Shown here piece by piece: positions 1 through 8,786 of a stretch of 64,000 bases of DNA. Made by a program: the position numbers and the translations under genes. Numbering within the stretch: the first letter of the stretch is position 1; each line of letters begins with the position of its first letter. The notes below the pieces were generated by a model. That model worked only from the letters and a program-made list of their open reading frames with translations. It was not told the origin of the DNA and made no database searches. The DNA is from Bacillota bacterium (GTDB taxonomy: Bacteria > Bacillota > Clostridia > Acetivibrionales > JANLFN01): NCBI GenBank assembly GCA_023421675.1, contig JAEZTC010000002.1:62001-126000 (forward strand). The letters are read 5' to 3'.

Positions 1-594
1 AATTGGATGTTGCCAAAGGAACCTGACCCGGAAGATCCTTCAAAAATGACTGATGAGGAAATCAGATCGAAGTATAGTGAAATTAAAAGTTCCAAGGATG
101 AAATCAAAAAGCAATTGGATGAAGCAAATAAAAAGCTATCAGAACTGGAAAAGGCAAAATCGGATTATGAAAAACTTAAGGCTGAAAATGACAAAATGAA
201 AGCTGATGCAGATACTAAACAAAAGCAGTTGGATGATTATAAGAAAAAAGTTGACCAAATAGTTGCATCAGGAGATAAAACAGCTTTCAAAAGTTATTAT
301 GAACAAGTAAGTCCTGATGTTGCAAAACAGATATATGAACAGGTTATGAAGGAACAAAAAGCAACACAGGAAGCAGTGGATTTTGCAAAGCTTTACTCCA
401 CAATGGAACCTGATGCAGCAGCAAAAATATTGGAACAAATGGGCAGTTCAAAAATGGATTTGGTTATATCAATATTAAAGAACATGAGCAGCAACTCTGC
501 ATCCAATATAATTTCTTCTATGAGTTCTCAGTTTGCTGCAACTGTAACTGATAAACTTTCCAAAGCTTATCTTACAACAAAAACCGGTCAGTAA
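1..594 (+). CDS. MotE-like flagellar protein with coiled coil and MgtE_N-type domain (5' partial)
   Basis: The gene begins before the window: the frame is open from base 1 and stops at TAA 592-594. The visible part starts with about 95 residues of lysine/glutamate-rich coiled coil. A helical domain follows, with the pattern KLYSTMEPDAAAKILEQM and then VISILKNM. This is the superhelical MgtE_N-type fold found in MotE/YlxF-like proteins encoded next to fliK. Proteins of this kind are linked to stator or export-apparatus assembly; the precise role here is inferred from family and position. The start codon and any N-terminal membrane helix, typical of the family, are not visible. It lies 54 bases upstream of fliK, as expected in clostridial fla operons. 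Confidence 0.72.
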   Translation, partial: NWMLPKEPDPEDPSKMTDEEIRSKYSEIKSSKDEIKKQLDEANKKLSELEKAKSDYEKLKAENDKMKADADTKQKQLDDYKKKVDQIVASGDKTAFKSYYEQVSPDVAKQIYEQVMKEQKATQEAVDFAKLYSTMEPDAAAKILEQMGSSKMDLVISILKNMSSNSASNIISSMSSQFAATVTDKLSKAYLTTKTGQ

Positions 595-648
595 ACGGTC
601 TTAAAAAAGCCGTATACTATACAAAAATAAGGTAAAGGAGGTGAAAAT

Positions 649-2232
649 ATGATAAATCAAAACAATGCACTTGATATTTCTAAAATCTTTCCCGTTTCAG
701 CGCCACAGGTATCAGCTTTACATACAGCTGATCTCAAAGCAGCAAAATCAGATGACCGGAAAAGTGCTTCTTCTTTTAAAGAAATGCTGGGAAGTGCTGA
801 AAAAGTCAGAAATAACACTTTTAATGAAAAGCCTGCAGGCTTACGTAAGGATAATAATGATATTAAAGATGATACCTTGAAAACATTCAGAAGTGTCAGC
901 GCTAACAAAGTTGTCCGTTCTGAGAAGGGTGTAAGCGATGATTCAAAAGAAATTAGGAACTATTCCGATGCAAAGGAGAAATTAACTGCATCTAGGGATG
1001 AAAAGACTGATGATGTGCAATCAGATGAGGTTATTCAAAGTCTTGCAGGTGTTCTTGGAGTAGATGCATCAAAGCTTCAAACAATATTTGAAAGCCTTGG
1101 TATAAATGCACAAGACCTGGCTGATACAACTAAATCTGGTGAAGCACTTGACAAATTGTCATCAATACTTGGTTTGGATAATGATGAGAAGGAAGCCTTA
1201 ACTCAAATCACTCAGCTTATATCAAAGCAGATTGAAGCTTTAAAAAGTAGTGAAAGTGTAGAGAAGTCTTTGACTCAAATTAAAGAATCAAAGCCTGCTG
1301 AAGTTCAGAAACAGGCAACTACAACAGTAGCTGAAACAAAAGCCGAAACCACTGATATTAAGCAACTGATGAATGAGCTTAAAGGCGTAATACAAGAATT
1401 CGCAGCAAAGCTTAAGGATGATCCTAAAAAGTTTTATGACGATCTTCAACAAAGCGTTAAAGCTGTAATGGAAAAAATATCTGCATCTGTTTCAACAGAA
1501 ACTGTATCTGCAGTTTCTCAAGACAGCACCGAAAATCAACCTCAAAACGGTACAAAACAGGACAGCAATGAAGAAATAAGTAAGACCCAAAATTCTAATC
1601 AAGCTGAAACCAAAGTAAAGGATGCAAAAACAGACAATGCTAAGGAAACTTCTGTAAAGGAAACTCTTGGTACAGCCGATAATAATAAAGATACAGTAAA
1701 TAATCAGCCGACAGTACCAAATAATCAAACCCAGGCTGATTTGAAATCAAATACTGTTTCAAAGGCTGATAAAACGCTTCCTGTAAGTAAAAACGAGATA
1801 GTTAACCAGGTAATTGAAAAGGCTAAGGTTTTGACAAACGGTGAAAAATCTGAAATGATAATCGATTTGAAGCCTGATTCACTTGGTAAGCTCTCATTAA
1901 AGGTAATAACCGAACGTGGAATTGTTACTGCTCAGTTTATTGCAGAAAGTCAGCAGGTAAAACAAGTTCTTGAAAGTAACATGCAGCTTCTTAAGGATTC
2001 ACTTGAAAAGCAGGGCTTAGCGGTTCAGAATTTCAGTGTTTCAGTGGGTCAGCAGAACAGTGAACGCAGTTTCGGAAGAAATGACGGTTATTCTCAGGAA
2101 AACAAAACATCAGCCAACAAGGTAGGCGGCTTAGGTCAAGGAAGGATTACAACTGTTGAAGAAGTAAGCAGTTCAACCCAAAGAATAAATCCGTATGACT
2201 GGACAAACAGCAAAATAAATCTTACAGCATAG
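649..2232 (+). CDS. fliK: Flagellar hook-length control protein FliK
   Basis: FliK is a secreted ruler that measures hook length and switches export specificity through FlhB. This 527-residue protein has a long, low-complexity, Lys/Asp/Thr/Gln-rich N-terminal region (about 1-380) and a compact C-terminal Flg_hook domain (about 385-475). That domain contains EMIIDLKPDSLGKLSLKV and ends in a VQNFSVSVGQ segment, the classic signature. The ATG follows AAAGGAGGTG at about 635-643. The gene lies between the MotE-like gene and flgD, the standard order. The N-terminal region is poorly conserved in all FliKs, so identification rests on the C-terminal domain and location. Confidence 0.92.
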   Translation: MINQNNALDISKIFPVSAPQVSALHTADLKAAKSDDRKSASSFKEMLGSAEKVRNNTFNEKPAGLRKDNNDIKDDTLKTFRSVSANKVVRSEKGVSDDSKEIRNYSDAKEKLTASRDEKTDDVQSDEVIQSLAGVLGVDASKLQTIFESLGINAQDLADTTKSGEALDKLSSILGLDNDEKEALTQITQLISKQIEALKSSESVEKSLTQIKESKPAEVQKQATTTVAETKAETTDIKQLMNELKGVIQEFAAKLKDDPKKFYDDLQQSVKAVMEKISASVSTETVSAVSQDSTENQPQNGTKQDSNEEISKTQNSNQAETKVKDAKTDNAKETSVKETLGTADNNKDTVNNQPTVPNNQTQADLKSNTVSKADKTLPVSKNEIVNQVIEKAKVLTNGEKSEMIIDLKPDSLGKLSLKVITERGIVTAQFIAESQQVKQVLESNMQLLKDSLEKQGLAVQNFSVSVGQQNSERSFGRNDGYSQENKTSANKVGGLGQGRITTVEEVSSSTQRINPYDWTNSKINLTA

Positions 2233-2244
2233 GAGGTGTAAATA

Positions 2245-3213
2245 ATGGCAGTAACTGATATTTCTAATTCACAGACTATTGAACAAATAATACAAAAAAC
2301 AGCAAACCAGACATCAAATAGAAATACAGGGCAGCTCGGTAAACAGGATTTCCTTACTCTTCTTGTAACGCAGCTCAGATACCAGGATCCGCTTAATCCT
2401 ACTGATGACAAGGAATTCATCGGACAGATGGCACAGTTCAGTTCACTTGAACAAATGCAGAACATGAGCAGCAGTATGACTCAGTCACAGGGATTCTCAC
2501 TGATAGGAAAGCATGTTGAAGGTACCTTGACTGATGAAGAAACAAATAAGACCAGCGGTATTTCAGGCACAGTTACCAGCGTAAAGGTAAAAGAAGGAAA
2601 GACTTATGTAGTTGTAAAAGGTAAAGATGTTCCCATTGAAAACATCACTTCGGTTAGTGATGCAAGAGGGTCAGCGGATACCAGCATTTCAACCTATACA
2701 AATCTTATTGGTTATAGCGCCAAAGGAGCTGTATATGACCCAACTACCGGTGATATTATCGATGTCAGCGGTGATGTAAAATCCATTGAAAAGGGAGCAT
2801 ATGAGGACTATGCAGTTATGGATAATGTCAAGGTTAAGGTTTCCGGCTATATAGACGGTGATGATATTACAACTGGCAGGGAACGAATTAAGGCTTATCT
2901 TGAAGCTGCTAAGAATGGTACAGACAAGGAGGTAACACTAATAATCAAGGATGCTGATACAGGCACAGAAGTTCCCGTTAAGGCAAAACTTAGAAGCTAT
3001 AGTGTTAATGAAGATGGATCCATTGGTGATGTTGTACTTGATGATGTTTATGTACCGGTTGAAAGTATTTACTCAGTAAGTCCAAAAACTACTACAACAG
3101 GCACCTCAGGTACAGGCACCTCGGGTACGGGTACTTCAGGTACAGGTACTTCAGGTACAGGCACCTCAGGTACAGGCACCTCAGGTACAGGCACCTCGGG
3201 TACAGGTACTTAA
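2245..3213 (+). CDS. flgD: Hook-capping (hook assembly) protein FlgD with a (TGTSG)n tail
   Basis: FlgD caps the growing hook and is needed for polymerisation of FlgE. The canonical hook-capping motif is at about residues 30-78, including GKQDFLTLLVTQLRYQDPLN and the GQMAQFSSLEQM segment. It is followed by two or three beta-rich segments (about 85-280) that resemble the tudor/Ig-like part of FlgD. At 322 residues it is longer than most FlgDs. The end is unusual: seven perfect pentapeptides TGTSG followed by TGT, encoded by a 15-bp tandem repeat at 3097-3210. The ATG follows AGGAGGTG at 2231-2238, which overlaps the fliK stop, so the two genes are probably translationally coupled. Confidence 0.93.
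   Translation: MAVTDISNSQTIEQIIQKTANQTSNRNTGQLGKQDFLTLLVTQLRYQDPLNPTDDKEFIGQMAQFSSLEQMQNMSSSMTQSQGFSLIGKHVEGTLTDEETNKTSGISGTVTSVKVKEGKTYVVVKGKDVPIENITSVSDARGSADTSISTYTNLIGYSAKGAVYDPTTGDIIDVSGDVKSIEKGAYEDYAVMDNVKVKVSGYIDGDDITTGRERIKAYLEAAKNGTDKEVTLIIKDADTGTEVPVKAKLRSYSVNEDGSIGDVVLDDVYVPVESIYSVSPKTTTTGTSGTGTSGTGTSGTGTSGTGTSGTGTSGTGTSGTGT
3097..3210 (+). repeat. 15-bp tandem repeat encoding (TGTSG)7 at the end of flgD
   Basis: Seven in-frame copies of a 15-base unit (consensus ACAGGCACCTCAGGT) plus a 9-base partial copy run up to the flgD stop. Copies differ only at third codon positions (GGC/GGT, ACC/ACT, TCA/TCG, ACA/ACG). This points to selection for the peptide, or recent expansion followed by silent drift. 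The peptide is hydrophilic and probably flexible. Confidence 0.95.
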
Positions 3214-3262
3214 GATTCTGGTTCAGCCAGCTAAAGTTATGATTTATAAAGAGGGTGCAAAA

Positions 3263-3652
3263 ATGGTAATTAACAACAACGGTTTTTTAAACAGAATAAA
3301 TAATGTGCCTGGCTTTAACAACCAACCTGTGAAAGAAAAGCAGGTACAGAATCAAAGTGATTTTGGAAATATCCTGAAGGAAAAAGTCGAGCAACAGCAG
3401 GAGGTCAAGTTTTCAAAACATGCTGAATTAAGGCTTCAATCACGAAACATACAGCTTTCAGACCAGCAGAAGGAAAAAATAAACCAGGCAGTTAAAAAAG
3501 CTGAACTTAAGGGTGTCAAGGATTCACTTGTTTTGATGGACAACATGGCTTTTGTTGTAAATGTAAGGAATAAGACAGTTATTACAGCAGTTAACAATGA
3601 AGAACTAAAGTCAAATGTTTTTACAAATATTGACGGAGCAGTAATAGCATAA
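3263..3652 (+). CDS. Conserved flagellar operon protein (Flg_new / TIGR02530 type)
   Basis: A 129-residue protein between flgD and flgE. The N-terminal third is Asn/Gln-rich and probably disordered. The rest carries KFSKHAELRLQSRNIQLSD and a DSLVLMDNMAFVVNVRNKTVITAVN segment. This is the recognisable core of the small flagellar operon family found in this position in Bacillus and Clostridium, which has no firmly assigned biochemical role. ATG 3263 is preferred over the in-frame ATG at 3239 because GAGGG at 3251-3255 is well spaced for 3263 and nothing comparable precedes 3239. Cytoplasmic: no signal peptide or membrane segment. Confidence 0.8.
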   Translation: MVINNNGFLNRINNVPGFNNQPVKEKQVQNQSDFGNILKEKVEQQQEVKFSKHAELRLQSRNIQLSDQQKEKINQAVKKAELKGVKDSLVLMDNMAFVVNVRNKTVITAVNNEELKSNVFTNIDGAVIA

Positions 3653-3665
3653 CTAAAAAATTACA

Positions 3666-3700
3666 GTAGCCGGACCCTTTCGGGAGGCTACCTATTCCGG
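3666..3700 (+). promoter_or_regulatory. Intergenic hairpin with two competing stems upstream of flgE
   Basis: GTAGCC (3666-3671) can pair with GGCTAC (3686-3691) around an inner CCC/GGG stem. CCGGA (3670-3674) can instead pair with TCCGG (3696-3700). The two outer stems share bases 3670-3671 and so cannot both form fully. There is no T-tract, so it is not a standard terminator. It may adjust mRNA stability or flgE translation, since the hook protein is needed in large amounts. Function is inferred only. Confidence 0.45.
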
Positions 3701-3749
3701 AATGATGGAAGGAATAGAACAGTATAAAGCTGAAGGAGGTCGTTTAACT

Positions 3750-5138
3750 ATGATGAGATCAATGTTCTCCGGTGTTTCGGGACTTTCCGCTCACCAGGCG
3801 AAGATGGACGTCATTGGTAATAACGTAGCAAATGTTAACACAGTCGGCTTTAAATCAGGAAGAGTAACCTTCCAGGAAATTTTCAGCCAGACTACTAAGG
3901 GTGCAGGAGCACCTGACGCTGCAACCGGCAGAGGCGGAACAAACCCAATGCAGGTTGGACTTGGTATCGGCGTAGGAAGTATTGATACTATTACAACAAG
4001 AGGAAGTGTTCAAAGAACGGACAACCCTACAGATATGTCAATAGATGGTGATGGATTCTTTATTCTGCAGGGCGGAAGTGGAGATACATTCAGATTTTCC
4101 AGAGCAGGTAACTTCGGTATAGACAAGCTTGGAAACCTGGTTTCCGGTAGCGGACTGAATGTAATGGGTTGGCAGAGTTATAAGACAAATTCTGATGGAT
4201 CGTATACATTCGATACTGAAAAGCCAATTGAACCAATAAATTTGTATTCAGATGCAGCTAATGGTAATAAGCGTATTATAGCTGCCAAAGCTACTAAAAA
4301 TGCTTTATTTTCTGGAAACTTAGATTCAACCAAGCCTGTTATTGATACAACAGCTACACCTATAACTGCAACTTCAACACCACAGTTTTCGGTTCCGGTA
4401 ACAGTATATGACAGCCTGGGAAACAATTATAAAGTAACGCTTAATTTCTTTAAAACAGGTATTACTGCAGGTAATTCGACAGCCACACCACCAACTTTGA
4501 CAACAACCGACTGGACATGGACAATTACTTCTCCAGCTAATATGACAGGAGGAGTAGGAGGTACACCTCCTGTGTCGGGTATGGCAAGCGGAAAAATAAC
4601 CTTTGACTCAACTGGTAAATTGACTGCTTCATCAGCTACTACCGCAGATGTTAAATTTTCTCCGACCGCTACAACAACTGGTGCTGATCCGTTTACAGTA
4701 AAATTTGATTTTGCACAGATTAGCATGTTTGATGCAGATTCATCTGTTAAGCCTAAGAATGTTGATGGTTATCCGACAGGTAACCTTGTTACATTCAGTG
4801 TAGGCGGAGACGGAATACTTACCGGTATATACAGCAACGGACAGCAGCAGCCGCTTGGAATGGTTGCTCTGGCAAGCTTCGAAAACCCTGCAGGTTTGCA
4901 GAAGGTTGGAGAAAATATGTACATACCGACCACAAACTCGGGTGACTTCAAGAAGGGTGTAAAAGCAGGGGCTGAAGGTACAGGAAAAATTAATCCGGGT
5001 ACCTTGGAAATGTCAAACGTTGACCTCTCAAAGGAATTTACCGATATGATAGTTACACAGAGAGGCTTCCAGGCAAACAGCAGAATAATTACAACCTCTG
5101 ATGAAATGCTACAGGAATTGGTTAACTTAAAGAGATAA
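3750..5138 (+). CDS. flgE: Flagellar hook protein FlgE
   Basis: FlgE is the structural subunit of the hook, exported through the flagellar type III apparatus. The protein has 462 residues. The N-terminal D0 helix region is typical (MFSGVSGLSAHQAKMDVIG, then NNVANVNTVGFKSGRV), as is the C-terminal D0 helix (FTDMIVTQRGFQANSRIITT ending in LQELVNLKR). The middle is a Thr/Gly/Ala-rich variable surface domain. ATG 3750 is chosen because it matches the family N-terminus and follows AAGGAGG at 3733-3739. The in-frame ATG at 3702 would add an unlikely extension. There is a second ATG at 3753. Downstream, a 12-bp inverted repeat separates it from flbD. Confidence 0.95.
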   Translation: MMRSMFSGVSGLSAHQAKMDVIGNNVANVNTVGFKSGRVTFQEIFSQTTKGAGAPDAATGRGGTNPMQVGLGIGVGSIDTITTRGSVQRTDNPTDMSIDGDGFFILQGGSGDTFRFSRAGNFGIDKLGNLVSGSGLNVMGWQSYKTNSDGSYTFDTEKPIEPINLYSDAANGNKRIIAAKATKNALFSGNLDSTKPVIDTTATPITATSTPQFSVPVTVYDSLGNNYKVTLNFFKTGITAGNSTATPPTLTTTDWTWTITSPANMTGGVGGTPPVSGMASGKITFDSTGKLTASSATTADVKFSPTATTTGADPFTVKFDFAQISMFDADSSVKPKNVDGYPTGNLVTFSVGGDGILTGIYSNGQQQPLGMVALASFENPAGLQKVGENMYIPTTNSGDFKKGVKAGAEGTGKINPGTLEMSNVDLSKEFTDMIVTQRGFQANSRIITTSDEMLQELVNLKR

Positions 5139-5152
5139 CACAATAAATTTTA

Positions 5153-5190
5153 GTTAAGGTTAAGTGTCAAAAATGGTGCTTAACCTTAAC
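5153..5190 (+). repeat. Perfect 12-bp inverted repeat between flgE and flbD
   Basis: GTTAAGGTTAAG (5153-5164) and CTTAACCTTAAC (5179-5190) form a perfect AT-rich stem with a 14-base loop. There is no clear T-run after it, so it is more likely an mRNA 3'-end stabiliser or weak attenuator after the highly expressed flgE than a full terminator. Confidence 0.6.
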
Positions 5191-5291
5191 TGTTAATTAA
5201 ATTTAGAAATAAATAGCTGAATTCCCTATTTTAGTGCTGCAAAATTTGCAAAAAAACAATATTTCTATTGAGTTTTTGGGGTAAAAATATT

Positions 5292-5489
5292 ATGATTAAT
5301 GTGAAAAGGTTAAATGGGTCGAGTTTTGTCCTTAATTGTGAACTCATTGAGACTGTTGAAGCTACTCCCGATACTGTAATTACAACAGTAGACGGCAGAA
5401 AGTACGTAGTGGCCAACTCGGTTGATGATGTAATTGAAAAAGTGATACAATATAAAAGTAGAATATTGTCATGTAATAAAACATGTTAA
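5292..5489 (+). CDS. flbD: FlbD / SwrD family small flagellar protein
   Basis: A 65-residue protein beginning MINVKRLNGSSFVLNCELIE and containing DTVITTVDGRKYVVANSVDD. This is the full length and conserved core of the FlbD (SwrD, YlzI) family, encoded right after flgE in Gram-positive fla operons. In Bacillus subtilis SwrD increases flagellar motor power; that role is carried over by homology. ATG 5292 is preferred over TTG 5268 because the family starts with M-I-x-V/L and a GGGG tract lies at 5277-5280. No membrane segment. Confidence 0.88.
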   Translation: MINVKRLNGSSFVLNCELIETVEATPDTVITTVDGRKYVVANSVDDVIEKVIQYKSRILSCNKTC

Positions 5490-5551
5490 TTGCCTTATAG
5501 ATAATTTGGTTTTGTGAAGTATTTACTCAAAAGATAAAGGGGGCATAAGTT

Positions 5552-6070
5552 TTGGAGGGAAAGGGAAGTTTCTTCATACTTATAATAATAGTAGCACTTC
5601 TTACCATAACCCTTGCTGTTCTCGCAGGATTTCTTCTTCTGGGAGGAGGGGGTTCTTCTAATTCGTCCAGCCAAACAACAGTGCAAATACAGACGCAGCT
5701 TCCAATGCCTGAAGACAGCGAACTGACAAATAAAATATTGTTCGAAGAAAAGAAATATTTTAATTTGAAACCTACGGGTGATGCAAAATCGGTTATACGT
5801 TTAAATGTTCAAATCTCTTATAAAACAAAGGTAAGCGGCATAAAGGATGTAGCAAAAAAGATTGAAGATTATGACAGTGAAATGAAGGAAGTTATAAATA
5901 CATATTTCCAGGGTCTGACCTATGAGGATGTTCAGCAAAAGGACATTAAGGAAAAATCTAAAGAAGACCTGATGAAGCTGCTTAATGAGCTTTTACTGAA
6001 AAATGAAAAAGACGCAAAAGAGAATAAAATAATTTATAAAATCAGTTATCCTGATTGGTTTTACCAATAA
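5552..6070 (+). CDS. fliL: Flagellar basal body-associated protein FliL
   Basis: FliL is a single-pass inner-membrane protein that surrounds or supports the MotAB stator. This 172-residue protein has an N-terminal transmembrane helix at about residues 6-31 (FFILIIIVALLTITLAVLAG), then a Ser/Gln-rich linker. The C-terminal domain is of FliL type, with a predicted stomatin-like fold, and includes KSVIRLNVQISYKTK and a segment containing IKEKSKEDLMKLLNELL. The start is TTG at 5552, preceded by AAAGGGGG at about 5536-5543; no better ATG exists in frame. It lies 15 bases upstream of fliM. Confidence 0.88.
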   Translation: MEGKGSFFILIIIVALLTITLAVLAGFLLLGGGGSSNSSSQTTVQIQTQLPMPEDSELTNKILFEEKKYFNLKPTGDAKSVIRLNVQISYKTKVSGIKDVAKKIEDYDSEMKEVINTYFQGLTYEDVQQKDIKEKSKEDLMKLLNELLLKNEKDAKENKIIYKISYPDWFYQ

Positions 6071-6085
6071 AGAGGGGTGATGTAA

Positions 6086-7072
6086 GTGGGAGATATTCTA
6101 TCTCAAAATGAAATAGATGAACTGCTTAAAGCCCTGAATACTGGTGAAGTTGATGTTCAACAGATGCAGACAACCACTCAGGAAAAAAAGGTTAGAAATC
6201 ATGACTTCAGGCGGCCAAGTAAGTTTGCGAAGGATCAGCTTAAAACAATGCAGATTATCCACGATACATATGCAAGACTGGTAACTAACTTCCTTTCAGG
6301 ATATCTGAGAACATTGGTACAAGTTGATTATATGTCGGTTGAGGAACTTTCATATTATGAATTCAATAACTCAATATCAAATCCTGTAATTCTTGCTGTA
6401 GTTGATTTTGCACCATTAACAGGATCGATAATTTTTGAAATGTCTCCTGCCGTTGCCTTTGCACTTGTTGACAGAATACTTGGAGGCAGAGGTACTTCAA
6501 TTGAAAAGATAAGAGGCTTCACTGAAGTAGAAATTGCAATAATTGAAAGAATTATAATTCAAATACTTAACCTAATGAGAGAGCCTTGGGAGAATGTAGT
6601 TTCTATAAGGCCACGGCTTGAAAAGATCGAAACCAATGCGCAGTTTGCTCAGATTATATCGCCAAATGAACGTGTTGCTCTTATAACCTTGAGTACAAGG
6701 GTAGGCGAAGTGGAAGGCATGATAAATATCTGTATTCCGCATTTGGTGGTTGAACCTATACTGCCAAAGTTAAGCACACGATATTGGTTTTCAACAGTAG
6801 AAAAGGAAACGTCCAAAGAGACAAGAGAATCGATAGAGCTAAAAATTGAAAACACTATAGTTCCGGTAAAGGCAATTCTAGGAAAGACGACAATAAATGT
6901 CAATGAATTTATTGAACTGCAGCCGGGGGATGTAATATCATTGGATACTGCCGTGAATGGTGACCTCGAAATAATGGTAGGAGATCTTCACAAGTTTTAC
7001 GGCAAACCAGGTGTCAGAAAGAGTAAAGTTTCTATAAAGATTACGGATGTTATTAGAAGGGAGGATGATTAA
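6086..7072 (+). CDS. fliM: Flagellar motor switch protein FliM
   Basis: FliM is the C-ring switch component that binds phosphorylated CheY. The 328-residue protein starts with the CheY-P binding peptide LSQNEIDELL (residues 5-14). A CheC-like middle domain follows, including FRRPSKFAKDQLKTMQIIHD, YARLVTNFLSGYLRT and the FTEVEIAIIERI segment. A C-terminal SpoA/FliN-like domain follows (about 250-328, with QPGDVISLDTAVNGDLEIMV). The start is GTG 6086 after AGAGGGG at 6071-6077. The stop is one base before the fliY start, so the two switch genes are tightly coupled. Confidence 0.95.
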   Translation: MGDILSQNEIDELLKALNTGEVDVQQMQTTTQEKKVRNHDFRRPSKFAKDQLKTMQIIHDTYARLVTNFLSGYLRTLVQVDYMSVEELSYYEFNNSISNPVILAVVDFAPLTGSIIFEMSPAVAFALVDRILGGRGTSIEKIRGFTEVEIAIIERIIIQILNLMREPWENVVSIRPRLEKIETNAQFAQIISPNERVALITLSTRVGEVEGMINICIPHLVVEPILPKLSTRYWFSTVEKETSKETRESIELKIENTIVPVKAILGKTTINVNEFIELQPGDVISLDTAVNGDLEIMVGDLHKFYGKPGVRKSKVSIKITDVIRREDD

Positions 7073-7073
7073 T

Positions 7074-8246
7074 ATGGGAGACATGTTATCACAGGCAGAA
7101 ATAGATGCTTTGTTAAACGGTACTCCTCTGTCCGACACTTCTGAAGGCGGTAACGACGCAGGAGAAGACTTGTCATCACAGGAAAAGGATGCTTTGGGTG
7201 AGATAGGCAATATAAGCATGGGAACCTCAGCCACAACTCTTTTTACACTACTTGGCCAAAAGGTTTTAATTACTACACCGAAGGTTTCTGTAACAACATG
7301 GGACGAAATGCAAAAAGAGTATTCATCCCAAATGGTTGCCGTAAGGGTTGAGTACACCCAGGGATTGGTTGGTACAAACCTCCTGCTGATGAATGAAAAT
7401 GATGTAAAAATTATTACCGACCTTATGATGGGCGGTGACGGTACAAACACTGCCGGAGATCTTACCGACCTTCACCTGAGTGCCATAAGTGAAGCTATGA
7501 ATCAGATGGTAGGCTCTTCAGCAACTTCAATGTCTTCAATGTTTGGTAACAGAATAGATATATCTCCGCCAAAAGCTTTTACAATGAGTTTTGACACAGA
7601 TAACCCATATGCAGTTTTTCAGAGTGATATGGATAGGTTCGTTAAAATATCATTCAGAATGGAGATAGGAAACCTTATTGATAGTGAAATAATGCAATTA
7701 CTTCCTATCAGTTTTTCAAAGGAGCTTGTTACCAACCTTCTTAACATGGATGTAAGCGGTTCAAGTATCCCAGCGCCAGGCGCCAATAAACAGCAAGTGG
7801 CTCCGCCGCAGCAACCACAGTCAATGCCGGCTCAGCCTTCTGTAGAAACACCTCAGATGAGTTCCAATGACATTTATGGGACGATGGAAGCTGATGCAGG
7901 TTATTCAAGGTCTTATGAGGCTCCAAGGCCAAGAGAACATGTAAATGTACAGCCTGCCCAATTCCAGTCATTTGATGACAGCAGGATAATGATTGAAAAG
8001 AAAAACATAAGCCTTATAATGGATGTTCCATTACAGGTTACTGTTGAACTTGGAAGGACTCATAAGCTTATAAGAGAAATACTTGAATTCGGTCCGGGTT
8101 CAATAATAGAACTTGACAAGCTTGCCGGTGAACCGGTTGATATAATGGTAAACGGTAAGCCAATTGCAAAAGGAGAAGTAGTAGTAATTGATGAAAGCTT
8201 TGGTGTAAGAATAACAGACATAATTCATCCATCAAAAAGACTCTAA
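7074..8246 (+). CDS. fliY: Flagellar motor switch phosphatase FliY (CheC-like plus FliN domains)
   Basis: FliY is the Gram-positive C-ring protein that combines a CheY-P phosphatase with the FliN ring domain. The 390-residue protein has an N-terminal LSQAEIDALL peptide like that of FliM. A CheC-type domain carries both active-site pairs (E43/N46 in EIGNISMG, and E140/N143 in SEAMNQM). A Pro/Gln-rich linker runs from about 230 to 300, and a C-terminal SpoA/FliN domain from about 305 to 390 (SLIMDVPLQVTVELGRTHKL). No separate fliN is present in the window, so FliY probably supplies this ring component. ATG 7074 is selected over the upstream in-frame TTG 7047 because GAAGGGAGG lies at 7056-7064. 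Confidence 0.95.
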   Translation: MGDMLSQAEIDALLNGTPLSDTSEGGNDAGEDLSSQEKDALGEIGNISMGTSATTLFTLLGQKVLITTPKVSVTTWDEMQKEYSSQMVAVRVEYTQGLVGTNLLLMNENDVKIITDLMMGGDGTNTAGDLTDLHLSAISEAMNQMVGSSATSMSSMFGNRIDISPPKAFTMSFDTDNPYAVFQSDMDRFVKISFRMEIGNLIDSEIMQLLPISFSKELVTNLLNMDVSGSSIPAPGANKQQVAPPQQPQSMPAQPSVETPQMSSNDIYGTMEADAGYSRSYEAPRPREHVNVQPAQFQSFDDSRIMIEKKNISLIMDVPLQVTVELGRTHKLIREILEFGPGSIIELDKLAGEPVDIMVNGKPIAKGEVVVIDESFGVRITDIIHPSKRL

Positions 8247-8400
8247 AATTGAACTAAAATTCATTAAAATAATTGAGACTGCCATATAAGCATTAAGGAT
8301 TTCATCAAATAAATAACTAACTTAACAGACAGCTGATGTAGCCATAATTGATGCAAAAAGCAGTTTTCAACAAACATCTTTATAAGGAGAGGGATACATA

Positions 8401-8763
8401 ATGGGAAAGAGGATACTTATTGTCGATGATGCGGCATTCATGAGAATGATGATCAAGGATATCCTTAGTAAAAATGGATATGAAATTGCAGGGGATGCAG
8501 AAAATGGTGCGAGGGCCATACAACAGTACAAAGACTTAATCCCTGACCTTGTAATAATGGATATTACAATGCCTGAAGTAGACGGCATACAGGCAGTTAA
8601 GGAAATAAAGAAAATTAATGGGGACGCAAAGATTATAATGTGTTCAGCAATGGGTCAGCAGGCAATGGTTATTGAGTCTATACAGGCAGGTGCCAGAGAC
8701 TTTATTGTTAAGCCATTCCAGGCAGAGCGTGTTGTTGAAGCAGTCAAAAAAGTGCTTGGTTAA
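8401..8763 (+). CDS. cheY: Chemotaxis response regulator CheY
   Basis: A 120-residue single receiver domain. The acidic pocket is D9-D10 (ILIVDDAAFMRMMI), the phosphoacceptor is D54 (LVIMDITMPEVDG), the switch residue is S82 and the conserved lysine is K104 (FIVKPFQ). These are all CheY hallmarks, and there is no output domain. Phosphorylated by CheA, it would bind FliM/FliY to set the sense of rotation. It sits between fliY and fliO, the classic Gram-positive position. A 154-base leader, with AAGGAGAGGG just before the ATG, separates it from fliY; I see no terminator there. Confidence 0.94.
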   Translation: MGKRILIVDDAAFMRMMIKDILSKNGYEIAGDAENGARAIQQYKDLIPDLVIMDITMPEVDGIQAVKEIKKINGDAKIIMCSAMGQQAMVIESIQAGARDFIVKPFQAERVVEAVKKVLG

Positions 8764-8786
8764 AACAGAATTGGGGTCATAAATTA

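Noticed and set aside
3097..3210. CRISPR-like array in flgD
   Set aside because: Units are contiguous, in frame and have no spacers; it is a coding tandem repeat.
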